The notes beneath the pieces are model-generated. The model worked only from the letters and a program-made list of their open reading frames with translations, did not search any database and was not told where the DNA came from. 64,000 nt of DNA, taken from contig CM023539.1 in the NCBI GenBank assembly GCA_013350335.1, positions 46,734,631 to 46,798,630 of the forward strand, in the 5' to 3' direction. This document shows positions 25,108-37,117 of the stretch, in pieces. The stretch is from Chimonanthus salicifolius (taxonomy: Eukaryota > Streptophyta > Magnoliopsida > Laurales > Calycanthaceae). Each line of letters starts with the position of its first letter. Position 1 is the stretch's first letter. The position numbers were made by a program, and so were the translations under genes.

Positions 25108-28100
25108 TCAGTAAGATTTCCCACAGTGTATTAAGCTCCCAGCTCCCAGAAAAAGACCAAAAACAGCAGCACTTCCAAGTGTAGTTTGGCCAATGTACCT
25201 GATCTTCAAAAGACCTGGGACCTGCATTATCTCTCTTACTAAGCTTAACCCAAGTGGCAACAAAAAATAAGGCAGGAACATAAAAAGAAAAAACAGATGG
25301 TAAAAGAATACTTTGTCAATAGTACAAAATCAATCGACAGTATAGGTTTTCAAACCAAATATTAGACTGTACTGGCAATTCCCGCGGTTTCCCACACGTA
25401 AAGTTCAAAAAAAAAAAGTAATTAGTACTTGTATTCCATAGCCTCAATAGCATCAACAACATACTCTCCTTTTTTTTTTCGGATGATAACAACAACAAAC
25501 ATTTTCATAGTAAGAATTTATCATTTCAACCTTTTATTTTTTCTTTCCAAGATTTAGTTATAAATTCATCACAAGGAAATATATATAAAGCATTACAATA
25601 AATTTGGAAACATCAAGACTATACAAAAGGCCACATTAGCTTTTACAAAATTACAACATTGTAATTTGTGGTCCCAGTCTTTTCTTTTTTGAACAATGAT
25701 GACACTTTTTATTCAACACAAACATGAACAGGAACACTTCGGCCCAGAGAGAAGATGGGCCCAAGAGAGGAAATTTCAAAAAGAAATGTAAAACCAGAAA
25801 AATATGCAATCAAACTGGGAAATTGCACCCCATCTAACCTGAAAACATTCTATCTGAAAACCATTGAAAGCTTTAGAAGCTAGAGCCCATTTCCCCATTG
25901 AACAATTCTGGACTTAATCCTGCATTTCACTGCTTTGTCTTGGAAAATACTTCTATTGCACTCCAACAAAACGAACCAAGCTATAGCTCGAAGAATCGTT
26001 CTCTAGAGTTCCTGGCCTTTCTTGGAAAAGGGACCAGAACCCCATTTCCATAAGATAGAACTAAAGGAGGATGGAAAAACCCAGTTAAGAAATTATTTTG
26101 TTGTACTCATGAGGCACCAATGACAGGCCTCCAGTCCCTATGAAGATCTGATGATGAGAATACTAATCTACCCCATTCTAATAGTGCTGTCCATTGCTAC
26201 CCCATTTTAATCTTGAGCAAAGATATCCTTACATTTCTCTCTTTGAAGACATGCTAGACAGTAGCAAGTGGATACATTATCAATAACAACTTCCCTTAGG
26301 GGGCTTGTACCCAACCATCCAATATAGCTCTAAAGGAACAAAGAACTATCCACTATAATAAGGAGATATGAGGAAGAAAAAGACCAAACCAAGATAAAAA
26401 TGGAAAAATGAATAAAGATCAATCAAGAGCAAATGTTTGTAATAACAAGGTTTCATCCTTTTTAAGTGATCTAGGAGCAAGGATTCTATTAGGCATTATT
26501 GTCTCACATAACAGATTCACTTGTGGAGGAGCCAATGATTTCCAAACAGATTCATATGGGAAATGAAAAAGAAGATCAAGATGAAATCAAAAGCCTGTCA
26601 GCTCTTCTCAAAGAGTGCTGTTAGGATCCAACCCCTCAAAACTTTCCCTTCAAACGATGTTTTTAAGTCCTTAACTTCTCATTTTGCCTAAATTCCAGCT
26701 ATGATACCACATAATCCATCATGCTCTCTGGAAGTTGACGCTCAGAAATTTCCTCAATGTACCACACAATCGTTTATGGATGTCCCTTTTTGATTAAATA
26801 AAAAGTATAATTGTTAAAAACTAGCTTTACATTTTTTCTGCCAAGTCCCACCCATATATCATCCAAAAATCTAATTCTCTGCCTTTGTCCATCACAAACT
26901 CTGTCTCATCTCGTAATTTTAGTTACAGCATGTGCAGTCCCCACTTTTATTGATCCACTAACAAAACACGTGAAAAAAAAAAAAAAAAACAGAATTGTGT
27001 GGTGCATCGCAGCCCAATTTGATCTTCCTTTATATGGCAAAAGCAGAATCAAGTTACAGAAAAATATTCAGAAGTTGGATGCTCACACCTGGCCTTCATA
27101 TTGAAGACTCCATGAGGACACAAACATAATAAACCACCCCAACCAAAAAGCACCCCAAATGTTTTTTTTTTTTTTTAAAAGAAAAACACCAAAACACACA
27201 ACTACAACAATATAAAGAATCCTGTTTCCCTCCTTCATGAAGTAAATATGTCTGAACTTTGATCCTCGACAGAGTTAAATATAAACAACAAAGTCCATTC
27301 AAGAGTCATTGTTGACCTTCAGTGTCATAAAAACCCCACTTGCAATTTCTACTTTGATATTTGGAATCTTCAATTTCTTACTTATGACCACCCAATCAAG
27401 TTGATTTCTGGAATATCCCTAAACCCTAATCCATGCAAAGACCCCAAATATGGGGGATATTTCTAGTGTTAATTCTAGAAAAAAGTATTTCTAGTCTTTC
27501 ATGCATGTGTCTACAATTTATCGAGCTCCGTCATTTTACTCAAGCCACCTACATATCTTCTCTTGTATATATTGAAGGATATGGTCTATCACATTATACA
27601 CGCCTGGGTTGACTTTTAGATATTGTTAAATATCATTGACTGTAACTGATTTTTCTTTCCTCTATCCTCGCCTTGATTGGATCCATGTACTCTTTATAGA
27701 CATGTATCCTCCTCTGTTAGAATAACAAGCAATACAATACACAAGAATTATCTCTCTTTTGTTCCCTTTTCCTCCATCTCTTTCGTTCTTTTCTCCCTAT
27801 TTTCATTATAACACGGTATCAGCAAAGTTCGATTTTTAAATTTTCCGTCTTCTACTATCGCCCATTTTGGTATTACTCAACTTCCTACGACTTCTGGTGT
27901 GCCTCCCCTTCGTTTCCCTTCGTACTTGAATCCTCTCCTTGATGGATGCCCCTCGAAATCATCACACCCCTTATTGTTTTTGGGTCCTCCTTCCATCCAT
28001 CTAGTGGGCCCTAGCATTTTCTTGATCTGCTACAAAGGGCTTTGTTTCTTCTTGAAACCAACATGGTAGGAGTCACACATGATCCTAGTCTCCATCTCCT

Positions 28101-31100
28101 CAGCTTCTTCCTTGTCTCGTGATCTGTGGGGCCCATTTTTTGCCAATACATTGTCGCTTCTATTGTTATCTATCTTGAATCTGGTTTTTTTTTTTTTCTA
28201 GATCTTTATTCTGATCTGAAGTTTTCAAATTGGATTAATACCATTTTAATTGAGAAAAATGTCTGACGGTTCAAATTGAATGAGTAAAATCAGACGACAA
28301 TGAAATTGAGGTAGAGTCCTCAAATTAAAAATGGAATAGTAGCTTCTTTTTCTTTTTGAATAGTTCAATTAGCAAATTATGTCAACAAAAAAGAAATATA
28401 AGAAAAATTGAAGAGGAAAAAAAATAAGATTACTAGAGTAGTAAGTCAAGAAATACATGATGCGGGTATCCATTGATATTCATCGATGACTCAGCCACAT
28501 GCATGGGGGTAGGGCTAGTGGAACCCACCTGATTAGGTGGATCTTAAATAAGAATTAATTATTTGCAGATTTTGTCCAAATTAGATGTTGCTAATTTCGG
28601 ACCATAGAATATTTAAGGCCATGTTTGGATGGTTTGGGGTTCAGTAATTTCTAATTAGAATAGGGTTATCTTTTTAGAAATTGTTGTGCAGAAAGTTTAG
28701 GGTCTAGATTTGTGGATCAAGTTATTGTATCCTTATATATGGATGCATTGTTTGTGAATAGTAATTATCCCAAAAATTCTGCAATTCGATTGTCTCCACA
28801 TATGGTGTGCATTCTTTGCCTCTAATATTATTTCATACTAGTCTCTCTCACCTCTCTCTCCATTAAGCGTTGAGATTTGTTTATATTCTTATGCAAATAA
28901 ATGGATGTGAGTATTGAATGGGTGCATAACCATTTATTTATAATATGTTTTCTTGCCCTCACATGCATGAGATCAAGGGAGATGGGTGTTTTGCTAATTT
29001 GAGTTCCCGGCCTTAGGAGGTGGATTGGGTATGTACAGGGTTTGCAATGCATGTCATCAATTCACTGTTGAAGTGTTTAATATGACTGAAGGTTTGGCTG
29101 AGTTGACTCAACAATATCCTCACCAGGATTGCCTAGGCCCTTGTCCTCAAATAATACCAAATTGTGGGCGGTGAGAGGAGGTGAATGTGGCACAACATAA
29201 AAAATGTGATTTATTTGTATACCTATCCTAGCAATAGAGTTAATCAAATTATTGCCTATCTTAAACATGGTTAAAAGAGACAACCTCATTTACAAGAAAG
29301 TTAAACTTCCAACGTTCAGATTCTCAAGATGGGTCCGCTATTGTTTGTGAGAGTCGCTGAGAATGATTTAAGAGAAATAGATGAATCTTGGTCCTTTCAA
29401 CAATTTCGATCCCCTTGATGTCATCAATTTTCATAACTTAAGATCCGACCTCAATGTTAGAATCTATTCATCAGCAATGATGAAACTTTTTAACCTATTA
29501 AAAAAGAGGAATGAAACCTTTAAATTTTAGAGCCCAGATATAGAAGAACATAAATAATTTGGACAAAAATGAAATTATGAATAGTGACAATTGGAGGCAT
29601 CTGTTTTGATAAAAAAAATAAATAAATTGGAATTATGTAAAGGTTCAGAAACTTCACCTTGTACCTGATTGCTTCGTAAGTCCCATAAACAGCACCTGCA
29701 GATCAACAGGCTTGGATAAATATCCATGAAATATTGAATTATATAAACTACCTGAAGTGTAAAGTCAACTAAAACAATAACATACAACAATGTAAACATA
29801 TAATGAAAAATATTTATCTAATCCAGAAAAATGAAAGTCAGAGAAAGAAAGAGGTACTTATAAAGAGAAACACAGATTAGCTTACAACGACAAGCAATCT
29901 TATATAATGCAACTATAACATTAATTGACATGAACATCATTAAAAAAACATAACTTCTCAGGAATTTAAACAATTGTGTCATTTTGAACTCATGGAATCA
30001 AAGATTGACCTTCCTGAACAGCACTCATCCAGTGAAAATGGTGATAACATTTAAGGTGTATACAACCATGGCGATCGAAGGTAGCTATTACAAAGTAAAA
30101 AATGGGCTTATTATAGAAAAAGTCTCTAAAAGAGTTAGGTAGGAGTCAAGAGGCACAATGAGTAGGCAAGGCATAAAATGGGCCTAAAGCCTAGGCAAGG
30201 ACCTAAGCACAATTAAGGCATGCCCTTGTACAAATCTCTCTCTCTCTTTCCTCTCCCCACCTCCACCCTGATGCGGAGCAGCAGATTTCCCTTTGAATTG
30301 AGAGTTTCTTTTTATTATTTATTTCTATTTTCGATTTGGTTGTAATTAGAAATTAGGATTTACTATTTTCAGTGAGTTATTTTCGTTTTAAGTGTATTTA
30401 GAGGTTTCTAATTTTAGGTGTTACTATTTTCTTTCTTTGAGATTATTATAAATACCTATGTAATCCCGTTTTTGGGAGGATATGATTTGATGAATAAAGA
30501 TTGAGATTTTCCGCAAGACATCTTTGTAAGGTGCGATTGATTGTTGGAGTGATTCCAACGAGCGTGAGGCTGTGGCATGAGGCTTGGCGAGAGGCCCTAC
30601 TTCTGATTCAGGTACTTCCCTGTCTTCTTCTTCTCCTCTTCTTCTCTCTTTCTCCTCCCCTCTTGCTGTCAGATTTTTCCTCAGACCAAGATCTACCCAA
30701 ATCTGCCCATCCAGCCTTGCCATGACTTCCAAATCCCCTCCAACGGTGTCGCCCTTCCCAAATCTCCCTGTCCAGCCTTGCCCCCACCTTCCTGATATCC
30801 ACTACATGCTGCCGTAGCCTTTACCTTGCAGCCCCTCCCCTTTTCACCGTAAGTCCCCTTTTCTCACTTCCTTTCCTTCGCATGGTTGCCCTAATTTAAG
30901 TTCCCCACAGTGACTTAAACTTCTTTTTACTCTCACACGTGCCTAACTTAAGTTATTAACCCCTTGCCCATTTGATTCATTTAATACTTTGAGGCCATCC
31001 TTTCCATTCACACATTAAATTCTCCATATTTGCATGGTTATTTATGGCTAGTTTATATTAATTAATTGCATATATTAATTTAGATTTTAATTTCAGCCCA

Positions 31101-31439
31101 TATTAGTTTTAGGTGCATTGTTTTCATGCCTTCTAACTTTTAGGAAACCAATTTAGGCATTTAGGGTTACTCTATTAGTTGTCCTGCATCACACCCCCTT
31201 TCTACTCTCTTTCCCCTCTCATAATCATGTTGATTTATGTGCTTACTAATATACTTTTTATCGTACCTGGTCTATACATGCTAATGCCTGTTTGATCTAT
31301 TTTTCTTCAGTTTAATTGACTTTATTCAACTCAAAGCAATAGAGTCCATGTTCACTATCTATTGTTGCATACTCTCTAAGTATCTTCCTTTTTTTTAATG
31401 AACTTGACAGTAGTAACCAAAAGAGGCAAAGGGACACTT

Positions 31440-31481
<42 letters not shown>

Positions 31482-33928
31482 AACTAAGAAAACATATCCA
31501 ACTTTTTTCCAGAGGGGAAAAAAAACGCATCCTACTCAACAATCCAAAATGAAGGAAAGGTAGTACTTTTAGACTAAAGGAATTACTCGTGCAAAGCACC
31601 AGAGGCTAAAATGGAGGGAAATCATAAAAAACCAAACCAAATGCATAAATCCAGAAACGGTTTCATGTCCTTTTGTATTCAATAAAAAAATTGAAAAACA
31701 AAATCAAATTGGAAAAGCACACCCCTTGCAACCATATTTTACTCAGTTGAGAAAGAAACTAATTTCTAAAAATGCTTTCAAAATCAATCATATGGTAAAG
31801 TCATTTTGTCTCAACTGAGAATCATCATCATTAAACCAATTTATCTCATTAATTAGGGTCAGCATTGTGATTCAAATTAGCAATTCTTTTCCACAGGCTA
31901 ACTACCTATTATAATCTTCCTCAAATATATGAAATGACATATCTTGTGCACTCTTTAATGAAGTTACCATTTCAAAAGAAAAAAAAAATGCAATAACATA
32001 GAAGTTTCTCCCAAATCTTTTCAATGTTAAGCAAAGATGCATAATATTGCACATTTACAATAATGAAATATTAATGTCCTAAAAATTGACATGATATCAT
32101 AAATCACACTATCCATCAAATTGTATGTAAATCATATGATTTTTTTTGGATTCGTCACATAAGGGTAAAATGTTCGAATTTTTTAAAAATAAATAATATT
32201 TTCACAAACAATGCATTTTATATACAAAACACTACTGGTAAAGTGACAAATAAAATGATAATAGTATCATATGTATAACTCAATTGTTATTTATGTAAAT
32301 AATGTCCAAGATTACATAAAGAAACCCATGTACATGGGCCGGTAATTACTTGTGATCATGTATAGCTTATAAGACAAAAGGACCCAACAATATGCCACAT
32401 CACCAATTGCAAAGTAATGTCAAGAAAACAAGATGTATAGCTCCTAAAGCATGTAAATACTCAGAAAAAGAAAAGAAGGGAAAAACATATAAATACACTA
32501 AGTTTGCTAGAAAGATAGTCATCAAAACAAAAATGTTTTCTTGCATGAAAAAGGTTGGATGTCCATGATTTACATTCAGGCAAGATGTCTAGGCTCCTTG
32601 TTGTTCTCTATCTAATTATACAACAGGCACTTGGGTGAATTTCCATATACTTTGTGGTAAATTTAACCTGTTTCTACATCCTTTTCTTATATAATGAATT
32701 CAGACATTTCTAAACATAGAAAAGGAGTAATTCAATTGCTATGCAAGGTCCAATGGAATTAAGTTGGGAGTGTGTTTATTTCTGTTTTTTGTTTTGAATA
32801 GTTTGAAGTCGCTACTATTGTATGAAGGTAGGCATCTGCAAGTAGCAAGATAGCATCCTTGAAATATGAATTATATATCAGATGGGAGGCCTACCAAATA
32901 TCAGCTCCAACCAATCACTCTTAAGTATTGTTTTACATACCCAAAAAAATAATCATAATAATGGTGCCAAAGGACTTGAGTTAACCCAACAGGGTGTGTA
33001 CCTCTGCGTTGAGCTTAAATGGAGCTTGGGTCCAATTCAAATATCCAATAGTTGACATGGCTGTTGCTTAATCCAGCGTTGAGTGTCTCCAAATTGGTTG
33101 AAATTAGGTACAAAATCCAATTCAAGGGATGATAATAAGCATGAATGTGTGGTTTGGAGAACGTGTGTAAACATGATAATTCCTCAGTGTAAGGGAGAAA
33201 GGGTGTGAATGTACATCTCGATCATAAAGTGTTCTATGAGTTATGAACAGAAAGTTTCCTCTAAATGGCAACTGTAGCCGTCTATAGAACAAATTTCAAA
33301 TTGTGTTATATCTAAAAATAATGCCAAGCCCATATTGGTGGGATAAATGGCTAGATGATAATGACAATGATAAAAAGTACCGTAAAAAAAAAAAGTAAGG
33401 TAGCGTTTAAATGTGAACTAAGTGTGAAATGGGTTACATATTAAGTGGAGCCAGATGGTTAGTGGATACGACGACGACATTGAGTGAAGCAACTCAATGT
33501 GGAGCACACTCGTTTTCCCTATCTCTTGTTTGGTATTCAACAACCCCCCTCCCCAAGCAACAGAGAAAAAAAAAAAAAAAGAGAACAAAAAAAAATCAAA
33601 GAAAAAGATGCAAACTTTGCCTAGTGACACGTCTTCGGCACCCTAGTTAGTATTATCCAAAAGTGGAAACATCGCTTATGGTTTCGATGGTCCGTTGCTT
33701 GTACCTTCTGCGTATAGGAGGAATCAAAGAAAGACAAAACGATAAAACTAAGAAAGGGTTTTGCAATCTGGAAGAGTTATCATGGTTTAGACTATAGAGA
33801 AAAACAATTAAAGAAGAAGATAAAGATAGGAAAATGGATTGAAATGAATATATACCAACAGCGCCACCGACGGCACCGCCGACAGCAACACCTGTGGTGA
33901 CCCGAGCAAGACAGCTATCTCTCGCCAT
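25108..33928 (-). CDS. ROMO1: ROMO1/Mgr2 mitochondrial inner-membrane protein
   Basis: Three coding exons on the minus strand, 33928-33856, 29695-29658 and 25221-25108, join in frame (225 nt, 74 aa), each with GT-AG borders. Exon 1 encodes MARDSCLARVTTGVAVGGAV with the Gly/Ala/Val-rich first membrane helix; exon 2 continues with AVYGTYEAIRYK; exon 3 gives VPGLLKIRYIGQTTLGSAAV and the second, Gly-rich helix before the end HCGKSY. Length and sequence match plant ROMO1 (reactive oxygen species modulator 1), the homologue of yeast Mgr2, a small subunit associated with the TIM23 presequence translocase. Residues 9-33 and about 50-69 are the two helices. Introns of 4160 and 4436 bp hold a solo LTR, a copia LTR and a LINE fragment. 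A TTTAAAAGGG box about 60 bases upstream of the ATG could be a weak TATA. Confidence 0.95.
25690..26200 (-). mobile_element. LINE ORF2 C-terminal fragment in ROMO1 intron 2
   Basis: Minus-strand translation near 25990-25890 gives AIAWFVLLECNRSIFQDKAV, matching the 'AIxWxxWLERNxRIFxxK' segment that follows the zinc-binding region in ORF2 of plant L1-type LINEs. Frames are interrupted and no reverse transcriptase was recognised. Orientation is the same as ROMO1. Boundaries are approximate. Confidence 0.5.
27467..27823 (+). mobile_element. Copia-type LTR with adjacent primer-binding site
   Basis: The segment begins TGTTA and ends TAACA (27467-27813), the usual inverted ends of a copia LTR, and is followed at once by CGGTATCAGC, close to the tRNA-Met primer site TGGTATCAGAGC. 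A pyrimidine-rich stretch before the end fits the U5 region. The downstream 0.6 kb looks like an untranslated leader; no gag-pol frame or second LTR was found, so this is a truncated 5' part. It lies in ROMO1 intron 2, antisense to the gene. Confidence 0.6.
30269..31191 (+). mobile_element. Solo LTR (family with TGATGCGGAGCA start), in ROMO1 intron 1
   Basis: A 923-bp unit begins TGATGCGGAGCA and ends GTCCTGCATCA, giving TG...CA with inverted ends TGATGC/GCATCA. It is flanked on both sides by the identical 5-bp duplication CACCC. Inside are a TATA-like TATAAATA near 30449, AATAAA near 30494 and a pyrimidine-rich second half. It shares ends and internal order with the unit at 43432-44501. No internal retroelement genes, so a solo LTR left by recombination is the simplest reading. 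Antisense to ROMO1. Confidence 0.85.
31442..31480. repeat. (GA)n microsatellite
   Basis: About 19 uninterrupted GA units in ROMO1 intron 1. Confidence 0.95.
33310..33375 (+). repeat. 3' tail of a GATGATG-type SINE
   Basis: TTGGTGGGATAAATGGCTAGATGATAATGACAATGATA matches the 3' end of the fuller element at 60759-60950 (TTGATGGGATAAATGAC... then GATGATGATG). The body upstream is too diverged to delimit. Located in ROMO1 intron 1. Confidence 0.45.
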
Positions 33929-35429
33929 TCCACCCTTTCTTCTACTCCTTTCTTATGTTTTTCTTTCTTCTCTCGTCTACCCTTTTAAAGTTCTATTTTC
34001 TTTCTTTCTTTCTTTCTAATCTTTCAAGCAGCTCTGGTCCTCTGGACTTCTTTAACTCGACAGGGCAACACGATTTTCATTTACCGACTCATGATTAGGT
34101 TATGCAAATATTGAATTACACAAATACACAAATAGGGTGCCCTACGGTGTTATTTTCTACGAGTCACAGATTTTAATTAACTTTCTATTTTATTCCTCAT
34201 CTATCCGCAGAAATTGATCATTTTTCAGTGGATCGGTTCACTTATCAGTGCACTGGACATGTGCACTGACCGGATCACTTGAAAATCGGTACACCGATTT
34301 CTTGAGAGTTCAAATCGGTGCACCGACCAGATTATTTTACACATAAATCAGTTCACTGAAAAAGTGAGCCGATTTTTACGGATAGGAGCAAAGTGGGAAA
34401 TTTAAAAAACCCATATCTACTAAAAGAGTATTCCCCTGTTAGGATGACCCCCCAAAAATAATATAATTTAAGCAAACTTCTTCAATATAATCATTATAAC
34501 TCTTATAAAATAATTTATAAAAAATAATTTTTCTAATTTAATGTAAATAAATTTCACTTAAATTATTTATTTATTTGATTTAAATAAATAGTTTAAAATT
34601 TGATGTTGAATTATATTTCAAATTTTTGTTTTATTTAACTTCAAGTTTTTATGTTTGATAAGTTTAAATTCTCACTTCAAAAACATTTTTTAATTTTGTA
34701 CGATTGATAAATCTAATCTTATAGTCAAATGTCATAAAAGCCAACTTAACTTATTTGTGTCAGCAGTGCATTATTTCATAAAAAAGTTAACAATTCATAA
34801 CAATAAAGTTTTCAAAATTAAAGACTTATTTATAAAATGAAGTTCTAAATTCACCTACCCAGTACCCATTTATTATCCTTAACATTTTTTTCATTTCCTT
34901 TCTAAAGCTTTAAAAACCTCTCTAAATTTTTGTAATTTTTCCTTTAAAAAGTGTGGCCTTCTTCTTAGGTGGCTCTAAATTATTATCCAAAATTTAAATT
35001 TTATAAACTAAAGTTTGATTCCTTTGAAAAAGTGTGCCCCTCTTCTTGGGTGAGGTCAAGTTAAATCGAATTTTGAATTATAAATTCAATTATGGATAAG
35101 GGTGGGATACATTATGAGGATGAGGGCAAATTTTATTTCAATCTGATCTTTTTTATCTTACCATCATAGTCATACATATGAGTTTGACAAGTGCTAAATT
35201 AAGATGTTTATTTTGATATTCAAATATTTTAAAATAGGCAATGTTTGCTGTATAACCTTGTGTCTAGTTCTTCAGTGTTATTTATAATAATTCATACATT
35301 GCTCGATATTTATATTGGTCATAGGGACAAATTTGTGGACCAAGAGTTTAAATTTATCTTAATTGGGCCTCGACGGAAAAAGAGAAGAGTATGCTCTTGC
35401 TTTCTTGCAGCGTTTGTTTGGGATGCCCT
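33929..35429. other. ROMO1 upstream region and AT-rich intergenic DNA
   Basis: The first 150 bases are the pyrimidine-rich complement of the ROMO1 leader and promoter. At 34210-34385 there is a cluster of short palindromes: TCAGTGCAC...GTGCACTGA (34245-34269) and AAATCGGTACACCGATTT (34283-34300), followed by AAATCGGTGCACCGACC. From 34440 to 35230 it is AT-rich with no gene seen. Confidence 0.45.
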
Positions 35430-35600
35430 TGTTAGAAAAAGAGGGAGACAATAAAATCATTGTAATATTTTTTTTTTCTATATTTATTCCACTAAATTAT
35501 TTTCTTAATAGAGAGATACATAATCTCTCACAATCTCATCATAATCAAATTATCTGAGTAGAATCAATCATAATCACATATTTTAATATATCTTAAAACT

Positions 35601-37117
35601 CAGGCCTGGCCCTGCCTATAGGCGAACTAGGCGGTCGCCTAGGGCCCCCAAATAGGCAGGGCCCCCAATCCATTAAACTCGTCTAAGGCCCATGTCCAAA
35701 AAGGGCCCAAATCCACTTCTTTCCGCCCGCACGCGCGCACCACACCCGCACGCGCGAACACGGTAGGAGTCCCGTGTAGGCGTCACGCCGCTGCGGCCCG
35801 CGTCCTGCGCTCGCCCGCGTATGCCTTTCCGCCCGCGTCCTGCGCTCGCCCGCGTACGCCTTTCCTCCCAGCGTCCTGCGCTCGCCCGCGTACCGTCCCG
35901 CCAGCGTCCTACGCCCGCTGTAGCGTCCTGCGCCAGCGCCCGAGCACGGTTCCCGCACCCGCGCCCGAGCACGGAGCACGAGTCCCGCGCCGGCGTACGC
36001 TCGCGCCCGAGTACGCGTTCCATTCCGCGTCGCGTCCTGCTCCTGCGTTTCCATTCCGCGTCGCGTCCTGCGTCCCACACCGTCTTTCCGCACGCGTGAC
36101 CGAATTCGAAAATATCTCTGCTGCAGCGGTCATTTCGGCGTTTCCCCTCAGACGAAATCCCTAATTTCTTCCCCAATTCTTATCGTTGCCTCTTCAAACG
36201 GCAAAACCCTATGGAAATAAAATCTCAAAATTACCGTTTCCTCTTCCTCTTCTTACTGCTCTATGATTCTCTCTCACTGCTCTCTCTTTGATTGCTCTCT
36301 CTCTGTCTCTCACTGACTTGCTCTCGCACTGCTCACCCTCTCTCGCTCTCGTCTAAAGCTCTGAGTCTCTGACCTGCTCTCTTTCACCGCCGATCTACTC
36401 TTAATCATGTAAGTTTTTTTTGAAATAATCATTTACTGTAAACCAACCTTCTTGTTTTCAGTCATGTCTGATTTAGTCATTTAGACATTATTATTTATTT
36501 TTATTTTTTAATTTAATGGAGGTCATCCCTAATCCCTTCCACCAACTATTGGGTTATAAATTTTGAGCATTTTTTAATTTCTTTAAATTTTTTTCCCAAT
36601 CCCTATCTTTGAATTTATCAAAGAAAAGCTTCTAGTTTTGATCACTCTAAAAATGACTAAAATTTTGATTTTCATTGGCCAGTGGCCAAAATTATTATTT
36701 ATTTAATCACTGCTTCTTAGTTCATTTAAAAATATTAATGTATTTTTGACCTAATTCTATAATTTAAACATAAATGAAATTTTATTACTTTTTTCCATTT
36801 CTAATTACTGTATTTCTATTTTAATTATATTTCATGATTTTAATTTAATTCATTATTTCTATTAATTTTCCATTTCTAATCAATATTTCAGTTTTCTTTT
36901 TTTAATTCTTATATATAATTTAATTTTTTTTCTTGTTATAGTAGCATTTCTAAAATGGAACACTAAGGAACCAAAACACCGATTGAATACTATGGATTCA
37001 ACTGTTTTTTTTTTTCTATAGTTCAGTCTAAATGTATGATTTTTTTTTTTTTTTAAGTGTAAAGGGCCCCATCTTGAAAGTACGCCTAGGGCCCCTCAAA
37101 TCTCAGGGCCAGCCCTG
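35601..37117 (+). mobile_element. hAT transposon, non-autonomous, 1517 bp
   Basis: It starts CAGGCCTGGCCCTG and ends CAGGGCCAGCCCTG (inverted CAGGGCTGGCCCTG), with the subterminal phrase CGCCTAGGGCCCC near both ends. Flanks are TTAAAACT and TTAAAACC, an 8-bp duplication with one mismatch. These ends are those of the Tip100-like hAT group. The interior begins with a GC-rich tandem block (about 35720-36095), then a leader-like pyrimidine-rich part with AATCATGTAAGT near 36404-36415, then AT-rich DNA. No transposase or BED/dimerisation motif is present. Confidence 0.85.
35801..35910. repeat. GC-rich tandem repeats, period about 35-36 bp, inside the hAT
   Basis: CGTCCTGCGCTCGCCCGCGT recurs at 35801, 35836 and 35871-35872, with weaker copies to about 35925 and a second small duplication (TTCCATTCCGCGTCGCGTCC) near 36018-36069. 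The block is extremely GC- and CpG-rich in an AT-rich window. Open frames across it on both strands are composition artefacts. Confidence 0.75.

Noticed and set aside
35673..36176. Overlapping open frames of 92-167 codons on both strands, rich in Arg, Ala and Pro
   Set aside because: They lie in the GC-rich tandem block of a hAT element, where stop codons are rare by composition. The frames overlap on both strands and show no domain.
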